Shown: one piece after another, positions 26,232-35,674 of the stretch
Numbering within the stretch: the first letter of the stretch is position 1
Layout of the letters: every line of letters starts with the position of its first letter
Assembly (NCBI RefSeq): GCF_038150125.1
Contig: NZ_JBBVMF010000009.1
Span: 120,433-184,432, forward strand
Reading direction: 5' to 3'
DNA: 64,000 nucleotides
Source of the DNA: SW132 sp038150125
GTDB lineage: Bacteria; Bacteroidota; Rhodothermia; Balneolales; Balneolaceae
Made by a program: the position numbers and the translations under genes
The notes under the pieces: model-generated
What the model saw: only the letters and a program-made list of their open reading frames with translations
What the model was told of the DNA's origin: nothing
Database searches by the model: none

Positions 26232-27155
26232 TCAATCAAAAAGGTTAATCAGGTGATTTACCAATTTTTTGATGTTTGATCGCGATGGAGCTGTCATAAG
26301 AGAACGAGCAACCTCAGGAAATTGAATAACTGATCTTCCGCCGGGAGTAAGGCGTATTGCTTCCGGGCTCGCGGTGCTAAATATCTTGGCAAGAGGAACC
26401 CAAAGTACTCCTCTGTTTTGTCCGTCCTGATTCAGCACAGCTGACAATACTGTTTGGTTTGATGAATCAGCGATCAATGAAAGCGCCAGGCTGTCGCCGG
26501 TATCGCTCTTGTAAATGCGGTAAAAGTGATCGAGGGAAAAGGTCGAAATGTCCTCAGGGAGATTCAGATACGTGATGTCTGCTGGCTCTGGCGGGGCAAA
26601 AACGGAGTTAAGAAACTTGCCGGCGCTTTCTGTAATGGGTTCGGTAAGTGAAGTGTCGACAAATCCACGCTTGATCCAATAATCAGTAGGATTTACCGGC
26701 TCAGTTTCCTGCGGTTTCAAATCAAATGGATGGTTTTGAAGCGGTGAGATTTTTTGGCCATCACACTGGTACCAGAAATCATCGGTTCCGTTGGTGATCA
26801 TCAGAAAATCAGCCTGCAGCGTTCGGTTGTAACGGGCAGTCTGCTCAGCTGTTTTTGCATTTAGCTTGATGCGGCCCGACTTACATTCAATGAGTACATA
26901 AGGTGCCATGTCCCGATCGTAGATAACAAGATCGGCCCTCAGTGTATTTTCGGCCGATTCAGTCTTTACAGGCGCTTCAAAACCAATTCGGTTAGGGCTA
27001 ACAGTGGTTTGATGGAGGAGGAATTCAACGTACTGCAGGCGAACCCGCTCTTCGGGCCGGTTGGCAAATCTCTTTTTGAGTATGGGGTTATAAAGCCATT
27101 TGCGGGCGTCTGAAAACCTCACCTGGGGAAAATGTCCGGTGGCTTGTGATCTCAT
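26232..27155 (-). CDS. HsdR N-terminal-domain protein (PD-(D/E)xK nuclease-like)
   Basis: 307 residues from the ATG two codons inside a TTG-started frame. The N-terminal half matches the type I restriction HsdR_N_2 domain: LRADLVIYDRDMAPYVLIECKSG holds the Asp and Glu-x-Lys of a PD-(D/E)xK nuclease core, followed by QTARYN. The C-terminal part is not recognised. No methylase or specificity subunit is nearby, and free-standing copies are common in Bacteroidota, so it is probably a housekeeping or orphan nuclease rather than part of a restriction system. Confidence 0.8.
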   Translation of the reverse strand: MRSQATGHFPQVRFSDARKWLYNPILKKRFANRPEERVRLQYVEFLLHQTTVSPNRIGFEAPVKTESAENTLRADLVIYDRDMAPYVLIECKSGRIKLNAKTAEQTARYNRTLQADFLMITNGTDDFWYQCDGQKISPLQNHPFDLKPQETEPVNPTDYWIKRGFVDTSLTEPITESAGKFLNSVFAPPEPADITYLNLPEDISTFSLDHFYRIYKSDTGDSLALSLIADSSNQTVLSAVLNQDGQNRGVLWVPLAKIFSTASPEAIRLTPGGRSVIQFPEVARSLMTAPSRSNIKKLVNHLINLFD

Positions 27156-27165
27156 GTTCAATCAA

Positions 27166-27199
27166 TAAAAAAGGGGATCCAGTTGTATTGAATCCCCTC
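27166..27199 (-). terminator. Rho-independent terminator after yidC
   Basis: On the minus strand, AGGGGATTC and GGATCCCCT (one mismatch) form a hairpin followed by six T. It lies between yidC and the downstream HsdR-N gene. Confidence 0.75.
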
Positions 27200-27233
27200 A
27201 TAGTTAGACTAATTTAGCAGAAAAGCAGTTTAA

Positions 27234-29078
27234 TTATTTCTTTTTACCCTTCTTTTTCTTGCCGCCCTTGCCTTTACCCTTAGTCTCAACAGCGGGTGTT
27301 TCAGTCTGTTTCTTAATCAGCACCTGCTGTGCCGCTGAAAGCACGTTATACACGAGGTAGTAAAGGCTCAGGCCTGCTGCAAAGTTGTTAAATACGAACA
27401 GCAGGATAAACGGCAGAACATACGTAAAAGCTTTCATGTTAGGGCCGCCACTTGGAGACGCACCGCCGCCCATGCCGCCAACACTTCCTGTTAATTTAGT
27501 CTGTACAAACATTGCGGCCGTCATCAGAAGGACAAAACCAGCAACCTGGTCACCCAGGAACGGGATACTAAATGGCAGGCTTAGAATATAATCGGGTGCT
27601 GCAAGGTCGCTTGCCCATAGAAAAGGTTCCTGCCTGATGATCATCGAGTTCTGGAAAAAGAAGAACAGCGTAATCAAAATCGGGAACTGGAGCAGCATGG
27701 GCAGACAGCCGCCAAGCGGATTTACGCCTGCTTTTTTATAAAGCGCTATCGTCTCTTTTTGCTGTTTTTGCGGATCATCTTTGTATTTCTCCTTCAATTC
27801 CTGCATTTGTGGCTGCAGATCCTTCATCGCAGCCATGCTTTTAAAACTCTTCTGAGTGAGAGGGAAAAGCACTACTTTAATAATAATCCCAAACAGAATA
27901 ATCAATATCCCATAGTTAGGGATGAGCATGCTGCCAAATGTGAAGAATGGAATAATCAGGTAGCGGACCAGAGGGTCGGCAAACCATCGGATAAGTGCAT
28001 AGCCGATTTCAACTACATCGTAGGCGTGTTCGTCGAAGTTTTTAGTGTATTGATACCGCAGCGGGCCCACATAAAATTCATATTCCAGAACATTATCCGC
28101 CACAATATTTGATGTTACAAATGACTGGTAGTGATGTAGAGCACCCGACTCGCCCACAGTTCCTGTAACTTCACCCCGAAGCAGGGCCGCATTAGAGTTT
28201 GTAAGCGGTTTAATAAATTGCGCAAAGAATCGTGTTTTGGTAGACACCCAGTCGATGGTTCCGCTGTATATCTGTTCCTGGGACCCGGCATCGGTTAGCT
28301 GAAGTTTTTCCAGCTCGCCGCCTGTATAGACATGAGCAGCAGAATTCAGCTGATCTTGTGCCGTGTCTCTCTCGGAAATATTAAGAGAAGGGACCCACCC
28401 AAAATCTACATTACTATCGCTGATGTAATCGAGCATGTTCTGAAACTCAATGTCGAGCTCATACTCGTAACGATCACCATAAAAAGTGTAGGTATAGATA
28501 ATTCTGGAATCATCATCCAACTGCAGCTGATAGCGGAGCTGTTCGCTTTCACCTTCGGCTATTTCAATAAGGCTACTCGAATAGAGCGGCTCAAAAAGAA
28601 TGTTATTTGATTCAATATTGTAATTCTCAGCCGATAGAAACCCAAGGCTGTAAGCAGAACGGGTTGTATCGCGGATCATCTGCATGGGCTGCTGATCCCA
28701 ACGTTCGTAATCTCTGAGTGTGAATTTGGATGGTCCTGCACCGAGGTTTGTAAATTCGGCCTCGTAAATAGGCGTGCGAACTAAGGTGCGGGTAGTATCT
28801 CCGTATGATGCGTTTTCAAATGCTCCAAGAGCAGGGTCCTGGTCTTGCTGACCGAGGGTACGGGATGGTGTTTGAGTATCCTGAGATTGTTGCCCGGCTG
28901 AAGGCTCCGTGGGGTCACCGACGCCTCTCTCCCTTGCTTCTGCTGCAGCTATACTGTCTTGAATAGCCTGTTGTGCACGTTGCTGTTGTAGCTCTTCTTC
29001 ACTTGGCATCGAGTAAAACGCCCAGGCTATTGTAATAGCAAAAATCAATAATAGCCCGGTAATGGTATTTCTGTCCAA
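27234..29078 (-). CDS. yidC: Membrane protein insertase YidC
   Basis: 614 residues. N-terminal membrane anchor about 5-20, a low-complexity linker rich in Gln/Asp/Pro, a large periplasmic domain, and the conserved C-terminal insertase domain from about 385 with ALIRWFADPLVRYLIIPF, VLFPLTQKSFKSMAAMKDLQPQ, GVNPLGGCLPMLLQFPI and two further helices. The tail is Lys/Gly-rich (KGKGKGGKKKKGKKK), useful for ribosome contact. The start codon is TTG, three bases after the rnpA stop, so translation is probably coupled. No yidD is present between rnpA and yidC. Confidence 0.96.
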   Translation of the reverse strand: MDRNTITGLLLIFAITIAWAFYSMPSEEELQQQRAQQAIQDSIAAAEARERGVGDPTEPSAGQQSQDTQTPSRTLGQQDQDPALGAFENASYGDTTRTLVRTPIYEAEFTNLGAGPSKFTLRDYERWDQQPMQMIRDTTRSAYSLGFLSAENYNIESNNILFEPLYSSSLIEIAEGESEQLRYQLQLDDDSRIIYTYTFYGDRYEYELDIEFQNMLDYISDSNVDFGWVPSLNISERDTAQDQLNSAAHVYTGGELEKLQLTDAGSQEQIYSGTIDWVSTKTRFFAQFIKPLTNSNAALLRGEVTGTVGESGALHHYQSFVTSNIVADNVLEYEFYVGPLRYQYTKNFDEHAYDVVEIGYALIRWFADPLVRYLIIPFFTFGSMLIPNYGILIILFGIIIKVVLFPLTQKSFKSMAAMKDLQPQMQELKEKYKDDPQKQQKETIALYKKAGVNPLGGCLPMLLQFPILITLFFFFQNSMIIRQEPFLWASDLAAPDYILSLPFSIPFLGDQVAGFVLLMTAAMFVQTKLTGSVGGMGGGASPSGGPNMKAFTYVLPFILLFVFNNFAAGLSLYYLVYNVLSAAQQVLIKKQTETPAVETKGKGKGGKKKKGKKK

Positions 29079-29081
29079 AAT

Positions 29082-29516
29082 CTATTCTGTATCTTTCGGT
29101 GTTCGTGTTGATGTGGTCCCGGAATTAGCCGTCAAACTGTCAGTGATAGATTGCAGCAGGGAAATCATTTGAGATTCAATCGTTGCGTAGGAAAGATTGT
29201 TCGAGATAGCAATAAAAACAGCATGAAACCCAAAGGTATTCGTCAGAACAGTTTTGGGAAGCAAGTGTTGATTGAGCCTGAAAGCCTCCCGAATCCACCG
29301 TTTTACCCGGTTGCGGTCAACAGCCCTGCGGAACAGCTTTTTGGGAGCAATAAACCCGAACATACAGCCCTCCTGCGGGTTTTCGTAAACGCGGAACCGG
29401 CATAACAGGGGAGATCTTTTAAGAACGGTCGAACGCTCGAACAGTCGCTGGAAGTTACGTTTGCCCCGCAAAATTTTTGAGCGGGGCAACGATTGATCGG
29501 GGTTAGATCCGATCAC
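29082..29516 (-). CDS. rnpA: Ribonuclease P protein component
   Basis: Basic protein partner of RNase P RNA for tRNA 5' maturation. The core has the family marks KILRGKRNFQRLFERS, an FGFIAPKKLFRRAVDRNRVKRWIREAFR block containing the RNR motif, and a helix-rich end. The frame is open to an ATG at 29594 inside rpmH, but the GTG at 29516 lies four bases past the rpmH stop with AAGGAG upstream, giving 144 residues, closer to usual length; this start is preferred but not certain. A hairpin-forming TTGCCCCGC/GCGGGGCAA lies early in the gene (29461-29489). Confidence 0.88.
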   Translation of the reverse strand: MIGSNPDQSLPRSKILRGKRNFQRLFERSTVLKRSPLLCRFRVYENPQEGCMFGFIAPKKLFRRAVDRNRVKRWIREAFRLNQHLLPKTVLTNTFGFHAVFIAISNNLSYATIESQMISLLQSITDSLTANSGTTSTRTPKDTE

Positions 29517-29520
29517 TGAT

Positions 29521-29679
29521 CTATTTTGCTCCTTTGTGCGAATCACTAACTGTAAGCTTGTGGCGGCCTTTTGCTCGTCGTCGCTTAAGCACATTGCGGC
29601 CGTTTTTGGATTTCATACGCTTACGGAATCCGTGTTTGTTTGATCTCTTTCGTTTACTTGGCTGGTACGTACGTTTCAT
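29521..29679 (-). CDS. rpmH: 50S ribosomal protein L34
   Basis: 52 residues, very basic: MKRTYQPSKRKRSNKHGFR at the start and LKRRRAKGRHKLTVSD near the end are diagnostic of L34. Classic rpmH-rnpA-yidC order follows on the same strand. The rnpA reading frame is open through this gene, so the spacing to rnpA depends on the rnpA start chosen. Divergent from secA. Confidence 0.97.
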   Translation of the reverse strand: MKRTYQPSKRKRSNKHGFRKRMKSKNGRNVLKRRRAKGRHKLTVSDSHKGAK

Positions 29680-29934
29680 AACCTGAACTTATAATAATTC
29701 AAAAATCTAATTTTTTGATAGACTTGAAAAATACGAAGAATTAACTAAAAGTCTAACCAAGTTTTTATTGTTTTTCTGCACATGTCACTCAATCTAACAG
29801 CCTTTCTGTCGTTAGATGATCGTAAAAACGTATATCGGTACAATTATTGCTCTAAAAGATTGCTGCATGCTGTTGAACAGGCAGTGTTGAAGCCTTACAT
29901 TTATAAAATTAATATTAATCGCAGTATTCCCTTC

Positions 29935-32900
29935 ATGTTAGACCAAATATCAAAATTTCTTACATCCATTTTCGGTACAAAAAGCGAACGCGATCTGAAG
30001 AAGATCTGGCCGATCGTTGATGAAGTCAAGAGTTTCGAAGATGAGATGAAAGCTCTCAGCGATGATGAGCTCAAGCAAAAAACAGAATCTTTCCGACAAA
30101 TGATCGCCGATGAAACGGCGGACGTTGATCAGAGCATCGCCGAGGTGAAAGAGAAGATGGATTCCAACGACGAGTCTATTACACTCGAAGAGCGGCGTGA
30201 GCTTTCTGATCACCTGAAAGAACTTGAAGAAGAGTGGCTCGTAATCCTTGAAGATCTTTTCGACCGGATTATGCCCGAAGCGTTTGCCGTGCTGAAAGAT
30301 ACCTGCCGCCGCTTTGTGGGTAAATCGTGGACGGTAGCCGGCAGCGAAATTGAATGGGAAATGATTCCATACGATGTTCAGCTTGTGGGCGCTATTGCGA
30401 TGCACCAGGGCTCTATCGCTGAAATGAAAACCGGTGAAGGTAAAACGCTCGCCGCCATTTTCCCCGCATACCTGAACGCACTGGCCGGTCGCGGCGTGCA
30501 TATTGTAACAGTAAACACCTACCTTGCACGGCGAGATGCTGAATGGAACGAGCCGATCTTCAACTTTCACGGCCTTACCGTTGACTGTGTTGACCGTTAC
30601 GACCCAAATTCTGAACCCCGCCGGAAAGCCTATCGCGCCGACATCACATATGGAACCAATAACGAATTTGGGTTCGATTACCTTCGGGATAACATGGTGG
30701 CCGAAGAAGAACAGCTTGTGCAGCGTGGCTACCACTTTGCTATTATTGATGAGGTTGACTCAATTCTGATTGATGAAGCCCGTACGCCACTCATTATTTC
30801 GGGGCCAGTGCCACAGGGCAATGACTCTCAAAAATATGAAGAGATGAAACCCCGGGTTGAAGCTCTTGTGAATGCTCAGAAATCGCTGGTCGCTCAGCTT
30901 GTAAGCGAAGCCGAGCAGCACCTGGCTGAGGATAATACTGAAGATGCGGGACTTGCTCTGTTCCGCGCCTACCGTGGGTTTCCCAAGAATCCGAAGTTTA
31001 AAAAAATGATGCAGGAGCCATCGCATCAGAAGCTTTTACAAAAAACAGAGAACATATACCTGGCAGATAATGCCAAGAATATGCCGTTTGTAGATGAGTA
31101 TCTATTCTATGCGGTAGATATGAAAATGAAGAATATTGAAATGACCGAGAAGGGCCGGGAATTTCTGACCAAAGGAGATGAAGACAAAGATTTCTTCGTG
31201 ATACCTGATCTTGGCCTTGAGACCTCGGAAATTGAAGAAGAGATTAAAGATCTTGAAAAAGAGAAAGTTTCTGAGATTGAAGAGAAAACCGACTTCAGCG
31301 ACGAGTATAAAGAGAAGAAAATTGAGGAAGCCCGCCAGGAGGTTCAGCAGGAACGTGAAAAACGTTTCAATGATCTTCACCGGCTGTTTGCAGAGCGGAG
31401 TGAGCGAATTCACACCATCAATCAGCTTCTGAAAGCATACACGCTTTTCCAGCGCGAGGACGAGTATATCGTTCAGGATGGGAAAGTAAATATTGTGGAT
31501 GAACACACCGGGCGTGTGCTTAGCGGACGCCGATATTCTGATGGACTTCACCAGGCAATTGAAGCAAAGGAGAACGTAAAAGTTGAGGCGGCTACTCAGA
31601 CCTACGCAACAATTACGCTTCAGAACTTTTTCAGGATGTACCATAAGCTGTCCGGCATGACCGGTACAGCCGCAACGGAAGAGGGTGAGTTTAATGAGAT
31701 TTATGATCTGGATGTTGTAGTTATTCCGACAAACAGGCCGATTATTCGCGATGATAAAGATGACCTGATCTTCAAAACGAAGCGTGAGAAATTCAACGCC
31801 ACCATCGAACGTATCAGGGAGTATCACGAAAAAGGTCAGCCGGTACTTGTGGGTACCACCAGTGTTGATGAATCCGAGAAAATAAGCCGGATGCTTAAGA
31901 GCCAGAAAATTCCGCACAATGTTCTTAACGCAAAGCAGCATGCGCGTGAAAGTGAAATTGTAGCAGAAGCCGGCCGTCCGGGAGCGGTTACAGTTGCAAC
32001 AAACATGGCGGGTCGCGGTACAGATATTAAGCTGGCGCCCGAAGTAAAAGAAAAAGGCGGGTTGGCCATTCTTGGTACTGAACGACACGAATCACGCCGG
32101 ATTGACCTTCAGCTTCGCGGACGTGCAGGTCGTCAGGGAGATCCAGGAGAATCACAATTCTTCGTATCACTCGAAGATGAGTTGATGGAGTTGTTCGGCG
32201 GATCTGACCGGATTGCCAACATTATGGATAAACTGAATTTTGATGAAGGAGAAGTCATTCAGCACCCCTGGATCTCCAAATCTCTTGAGCGTGCCCAGAA
32301 GAAAGTTGAACAGAATAACTTTAGCATCAGAAAGCGTCAGCTTGAGTTTGATGATGTTCTGAATAACCAGCGAAAGGTGGTTTACTCACGCCGTCGTCAC
32401 GCGCTTATTGGCGATCAGCTGCAGAGTGATATCTTTGATATGATCGAAGACATGATCGTAGATGTGGTACACGAATATTATTTCGAAGGCCACTATGAGC
32501 AGCTACGCGATGATATTCTGAGATTGCTTGCAGTAGATATTGAGCTGGATCGCGACAAATGGGGCGCGCTGGGCGAAGACGGTATGATCGATATGATTCT
32601 GAACCGGGCGTATGAGGTGTATCGTAAGAAAGAGCACCTGGTAGCTGAACCGCTTTACAGAATTGTTAACCAAATCCAGGAATCGGATTCGGAGAAGAAA
32701 CCAACGAAGATTCAGGTTATTTTTTCTGATGGTATCCGGCGAATGCGGGTTATCGTTGATGTTGAAAAAGCAGCCAAAAACGAAGGACGAGAAGTTGCAC
32801 GTTCTCTCGAAAGAACCGCAATTTTAAGCACCATCGATAATAAATGGATGGAGCACCTGCGTGAACTTGATACGGTGAAAGAGGGAATTGGCCTGCGGTC

Positions 32901-33342
32901 GTTCGCTCAGAAAGATCCGCTGATGGAGTATAAGCGCGAGGCGTTTGAGATGTTCAAAACATTGATATCGGAAATCAATAAAGAAACTATCTCCGTAATT
33001 TGGAAAGCTATTCCCGAAATGCAGCAAGATCGGGCAGAGCAGATGCAACAAGCCCAGAAGTCGCAAAGTAAAATTGATCTCGAGCGCGCTCGTGCACAGC
33101 AGGCGGACTCAACCAATATGGGATTCCGCGGCGCGAAACAGCAACAGGATCAAAATGGCAACCAGCAACAGCGCGGATCAGCTCCGGGTGAAAAACGCCA
33201 GCCTGTCACAGTGGAAGATGAGCCCGGGCGTAATGATTACGTGAAAGTTCAGAACATGGGTACGGGGGAAACAAAAGAGCTGAAGTGGAAATACGCCGAG
33301 AAGATGGTCAACGAGGATGGCTGGATCCTGGTAGAAAAATAA
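29935..33342 (+). CDS. secA: Preprotein translocase ATPase SecA
   Basis: Motor of Sec export, 1135 residues from the ATG at 29935; the frame is open for 51 more codons but nothing there is SecA-like. Walker A in AEMKTGEGKTLAAIFPA, DEVDSILIDEARTPLIISG (helicase motif II), TNMAGRGTDIKL and QLRGRAGRQGDPGES. A long charged insertion (about 160 residues, residue ~290-450 region) resembles that in Bacteroidota SecA. The C-terminal linker is Gln-rich and ends without the usual Cys-rich SEC-C zinc motif. Monocistronic, with a terminator at 33396. Confidence 0.97.
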   Translation: MLDQISKFLTSIFGTKSERDLKKIWPIVDEVKSFEDEMKALSDDELKQKTESFRQMIADETADVDQSIAEVKEKMDSNDESITLEERRELSDHLKELEEEWLVILEDLFDRIMPEAFAVLKDTCRRFVGKSWTVAGSEIEWEMIPYDVQLVGAIAMHQGSIAEMKTGEGKTLAAIFPAYLNALAGRGVHIVTVNTYLARRDAEWNEPIFNFHGLTVDCVDRYDPNSEPRRKAYRADITYGTNNEFGFDYLRDNMVAEEEQLVQRGYHFAIIDEVDSILIDEARTPLIISGPVPQGNDSQKYEEMKPRVEALVNAQKSLVAQLVSEAEQHLAEDNTEDAGLALFRAYRGFPKNPKFKKMMQEPSHQKLLQKTENIYLADNAKNMPFVDEYLFYAVDMKMKNIEMTEKGREFLTKGDEDKDFFVIPDLGLETSEIEEEIKDLEKEKVSEIEEKTDFSDEYKEKKIEEARQEVQQEREKRFNDLHRLFAERSERIHTINQLLKAYTLFQREDEYIVQDGKVNIVDEHTGRVLSGRRYSDGLHQAIEAKENVKVEAATQTYATITLQNFFRMYHKLSGMTGTAATEEGEFNEIYDLDVVVIPTNRPIIRDDKDDLIFKTKREKFNATIERIREYHEKGQPVLVGTTSVDESEKISRMLKSQKIPHNVLNAKQHARESEIVAEAGRPGAVTVATNMAGRGTDIKLAPEVKEKGGLAILGTERHESRRIDLQLRGRAGRQGDPGESQFFVSLEDELMELFGGSDRIANIMDKLNFDEGEVIQHPWISKSLERAQKKVEQNNFSIRKRQLEFDDVLNNQRKVVYSRRRHALIGDQLQSDIFDMIEDMIVDVVHEYYFEGHYEQLRDDILRLLAVDIELDRDKWGALGEDGMIDMILNRAYEVYRKKEHLVAEPLYRIVNQIQESDSEKKPTKIQVIFSDGIRRMRVIVDVEKAAKNEGREVARSLERTAILSTIDNKWMEHLRELDTVKEGIGLRSFAQKDPLMEYKREAFEMFKTLISEINKETISVIWKAIPEMQQDRAEQMQQAQKSQSKIDLERARAQQADSTNMGFRGAKQQQDQNGNQQQRGSAPGEKRQPVTVEDEPGRNDYVKVQNMGTGETKELKWKYAEKMVNEDGWILVEK

Positions 33343-33395
33343 TCAACGGATCTGCTAATAGGTTCAAAATAGATCCGTTTCACTAAACAATTCTC

Positions 33396-33434
33396 AAAGC
33401 AGCAATGGATTACGATTCCGTTGCTGCTTTTTTT
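33396..33434 (+). terminator. Terminator of secA, overlapping the exchanger gene end
   Basis: AAAGCAGCAA and TTGCTGCTTT form a 10-base stem with a 15-base loop and four further T. The loop includes the stop codon of the convergent gene (33410-33412). A second inverted repeat, AACGGATC/GATCCGTT, lies just before it (about 33345-33380). Confidence 0.85.
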
Positions 33435-34471
33435 GTTTTAAACTCTATGGTCAAAGATATAATCAGGTAGAGAACAACGAGGGGCACAAATCCATAAAGC
33501 ACCCACTGCACGAATGAGGCGAGGTAAGAGCTTGTGATTGAGTTAAGATAAAGATAGAAAAGATACAGTATGTAGCTGCTGAAAAGGATTCCGCCTTCGA
33601 TTCGATTGATTTGCAGGCCGGTAAAAAATAGTGGAAAACAGAGCACAGATACAGCTAACAAAACAAGATATTCAACCTCAAGAAGTGTATCCTGAACCGG
33701 AATACCGGAGATAAACAAGCCGGAAATACCGATGACAGATAGGATATTCAATATGTTGCTGCCAACAATGCTCCCGACGGCAAGGTCTTTTTCTCCGCGA
33801 ACGGCAGCAAGAATAGAGGTGACAATTTCCGGCAGAGATGTTCCAATGGCCACGATTGTCAGGCCAATGACCAGTTCGCTTACACCGGCAATCACTGCAA
33901 ATATCGTTGCAGATTCCACCATCCATCGGGCGCCGGCAATCAGCAATACTAATCCGGCTACAGAGAGCAGGCCGTTTTTCCAGGGTGAGCCGGCCTCAAG
34001 GAGTTCATCTTCCGCCAGGCGGGACTTTCCGCTGAATCTTACAAGGGCGTAGAGATAGACCAACAGGCAGGCTACGAGAAGGGCACTTTCCCAAAATGTA
34101 ATAATGTTGTTCAGGGAGAGAAGAATGAGAATGAGCGTTGCGCTTATCATCACCGGGAGATCAAACCGGATTAAGTTTTTATGAACCTGGAGTGGAATAA
34201 TGATCGAGGCAAGCCCGAGAATCAAAAGTGTATTTGTTAAATTGCTGCCGATCACGTTTCCCATGAGGATGTCCGGCTGATTCATGATGCCGGCTTCAAT
34301 TCCAACAGCAAGCTCCGGAGCGCTGGTACCAAAGGCTACAACGGTAAGGCCAATCACCAGTTTTGAAACGCCAAGCGATGCCGCCAGTTTTGACGAAGAC
34401 CGGACTAAAATTTCTGCTCCCCAGATAAGGGCAATCAGGCCAATAATGAACCAGAGTGTTGGTATTAACAC
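33410..34471 (-). CDS. Sodium/calcium exchanger family (CaCA, YrbG-like) membrane protein
   Basis: 353 residues, about ten membrane helices. Two internal repeats carry the CaCA alpha motifs: VIGLTVVAFGTSAPELAVG (about 41-59) and VIGLTIVAIGTSLPEIVTS (about 203-221), with VIGSNLTNTLLILG and IVGSNILNILSVIG after each. These acidic/Ser/Thr residues form the ion path of Ca2+/cation antiporters. The start is GTG at 34471. It converges with secA and shares its terminator region. Confidence 0.93.
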   Translation of the reverse strand: MLIPTLWFIIGLIALIWGAEILVRSSSKLAASLGVSKLVIGLTVVAFGTSAPELAVGIEAGIMNQPDILMGNVIGSNLTNTLLILGLASIIIPLQVHKNLIRFDLPVMISATLILILLSLNNIITFWESALLVACLLVYLYALVRFSGKSRLAEDELLEAGSPWKNGLLSVAGLVLLIAGARWMVESATIFAVIAGVSELVIGLTIVAIGTSLPEIVTSILAAVRGEKDLAVGSIVGSNILNILSVIGISGLFISGIPVQDTLLEVEYLVLLAVSVLCFPLFFTGLQINRIEGGILFSSYILYLFYLYLNSITSSYLASFVQWVLYGFVPLVVLYLIISLTIEFKTKKAATES

Positions 34472-35083
34472 GGCGAAATTGTAAGGTTACTTTTGGTTAA
34501 TGGACGAGGTCTGACTTTTTGCAATCATGAAGATAGGCATGTTAAATGCCAATGTCTTATTTGCGATCAAAGTCTATTATGGGTAGCTGTGGCAACACAT
34601 AAATGTGAGGTGTAAAAAAAATGGTTCTACCGGAAAGTTTTTGGCCACATACTAATACCCGATGTACAGCTTTTCATACAGTATCATCAAGATACACTGG
34701 ATTAATCAACACGTAAAACCAATAATATGTGTCATTCGATAGGACAAATTGTATTGCGTTTACAGATTCTTCATAAACCGGAAAATCACCGATTTATTCA
34801 GAATGACAATGATTCTGTTGGGGAATAGGGCGGCGTGACGACAAGGCAATATTGAAAGAACTACTATGCTCACGCCGCCCACGTTCCAACCAATGAGCGT
34901 GTCATCCTGATCAAGCCATTGTAGTTAATGGCGCAGGGAAGGATCTGTAGAAGCAATCGTCCTATAAATTGGAATAATTTGAACATGGGCTAAGCGACTG
35001 TTCACAAATTTTGTCATTAACCCACAAACTTTGCTGTAGAATCAAAAAAATATATGTGTAACACCGGGAATCAGTCTATCAAT
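34472..35083. other. Intergenic region with an 11-base-arm hairpin
   Basis: About 610 noncoding bases. GGGCGGCGTGA at 34828-34838 and TCACGCCGCCC at 34870-34880 form a perfect inverted repeat, flanked on the right by a TGTCATCCTGA ... GGAAGGATCTG text that resembles a common degenerate intergenic repeat. No T-run follows, so it is not an obvious terminator. Confidence 0.5.
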
Positions 35084-35563
35084 CTACATAAATGCCGCCC
35101 TGACAAAATAAAAAGCAAGAACCAGGCTGACGGCCACCTTGATCACGGTTCCCACAAAAAAGCCAATAAACGACCCGATAGCTGCTCTGAGAGCCCGGTC
35201 GGACGTCTGTCCCCATGCCAGTTCACCAATAAAGGCGCCAACCATGGGGCCGAATATGATACCAAACGGCGGAAAGATAAATAGGCCGATGACACCGCCA
35301 ATAATGCAGCCCCATACGCCATACCGGCTGCCGCCCATGCGGTTTGACCCCACAGCCGGAAGAAAATTTTCAAGCGACATCACAATCACAACGATGATTG
35401 CCCAGTAGACAAGAAACATTGTTGTGAAAGGCGTCGGGCTTGTAAACTGAAGAAGAAGCAAGCCGGCATAGCTAATCGGTGGTCCGGGCAGAACCGGTAA
35501 AAAAGCTCCGATGATACCGGTTAGCATAAGCCCAGAGCCGATAATAATTATAAGGATGTCCAT
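35084..35563 (-). CDS. DUF456 family membrane protein
   Basis: 159 residues, almost wholly hydrophobic, with GxxxG-rich helices: GLMLTGIIGAFLPVLPGPPISYAGLLLLQF near the start and GAFIGELAWGQTSDRALRAAIGSFIGFFVGTVIKVAVSLVLAFYF near the end are DUF456 hallmarks. Function unknown. A single gene with no close partner; the hutH gene lies 111 bases to its right on the same strand. Confidence 0.9.
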   Translation of the reverse strand: MDILIIIIGSGLMLTGIIGAFLPVLPGPPISYAGLLLLQFTSPTPFTTMFLVYWAIIVVIVMSLENFLPAVGSNRMGGSRYGVWGCIIGGVIGLFIFPPFGIIFGPMVGAFIGELAWGQTSDRALRAAIGSFIGFFVGTVIKVAVSLVLAFYFVRAAFM

Positions 35564-35674
35564 GGGTGAAGGTTTTTTGTATCAAGTTTGAAAGACTACC
35601 TGAATTTAAATCTGGCATTCGGTTAGAATCAGAAACAGAAGATGATACGACATCGCAATCATAAAGTTTATGTA

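Noticed and set aside
26232..27155. Type I restriction-modification system
   Set aside because: Only the HsdR N-terminal nuclease-like domain is present; no helicase, methylase or specificity subunit nearby.
29680..29934. Replication origin near rpmH
   Set aside because: rpmH-rnpA-yidC is often near oriC, but no dnaA gene and no cluster of DnaA boxes was seen in this gap.
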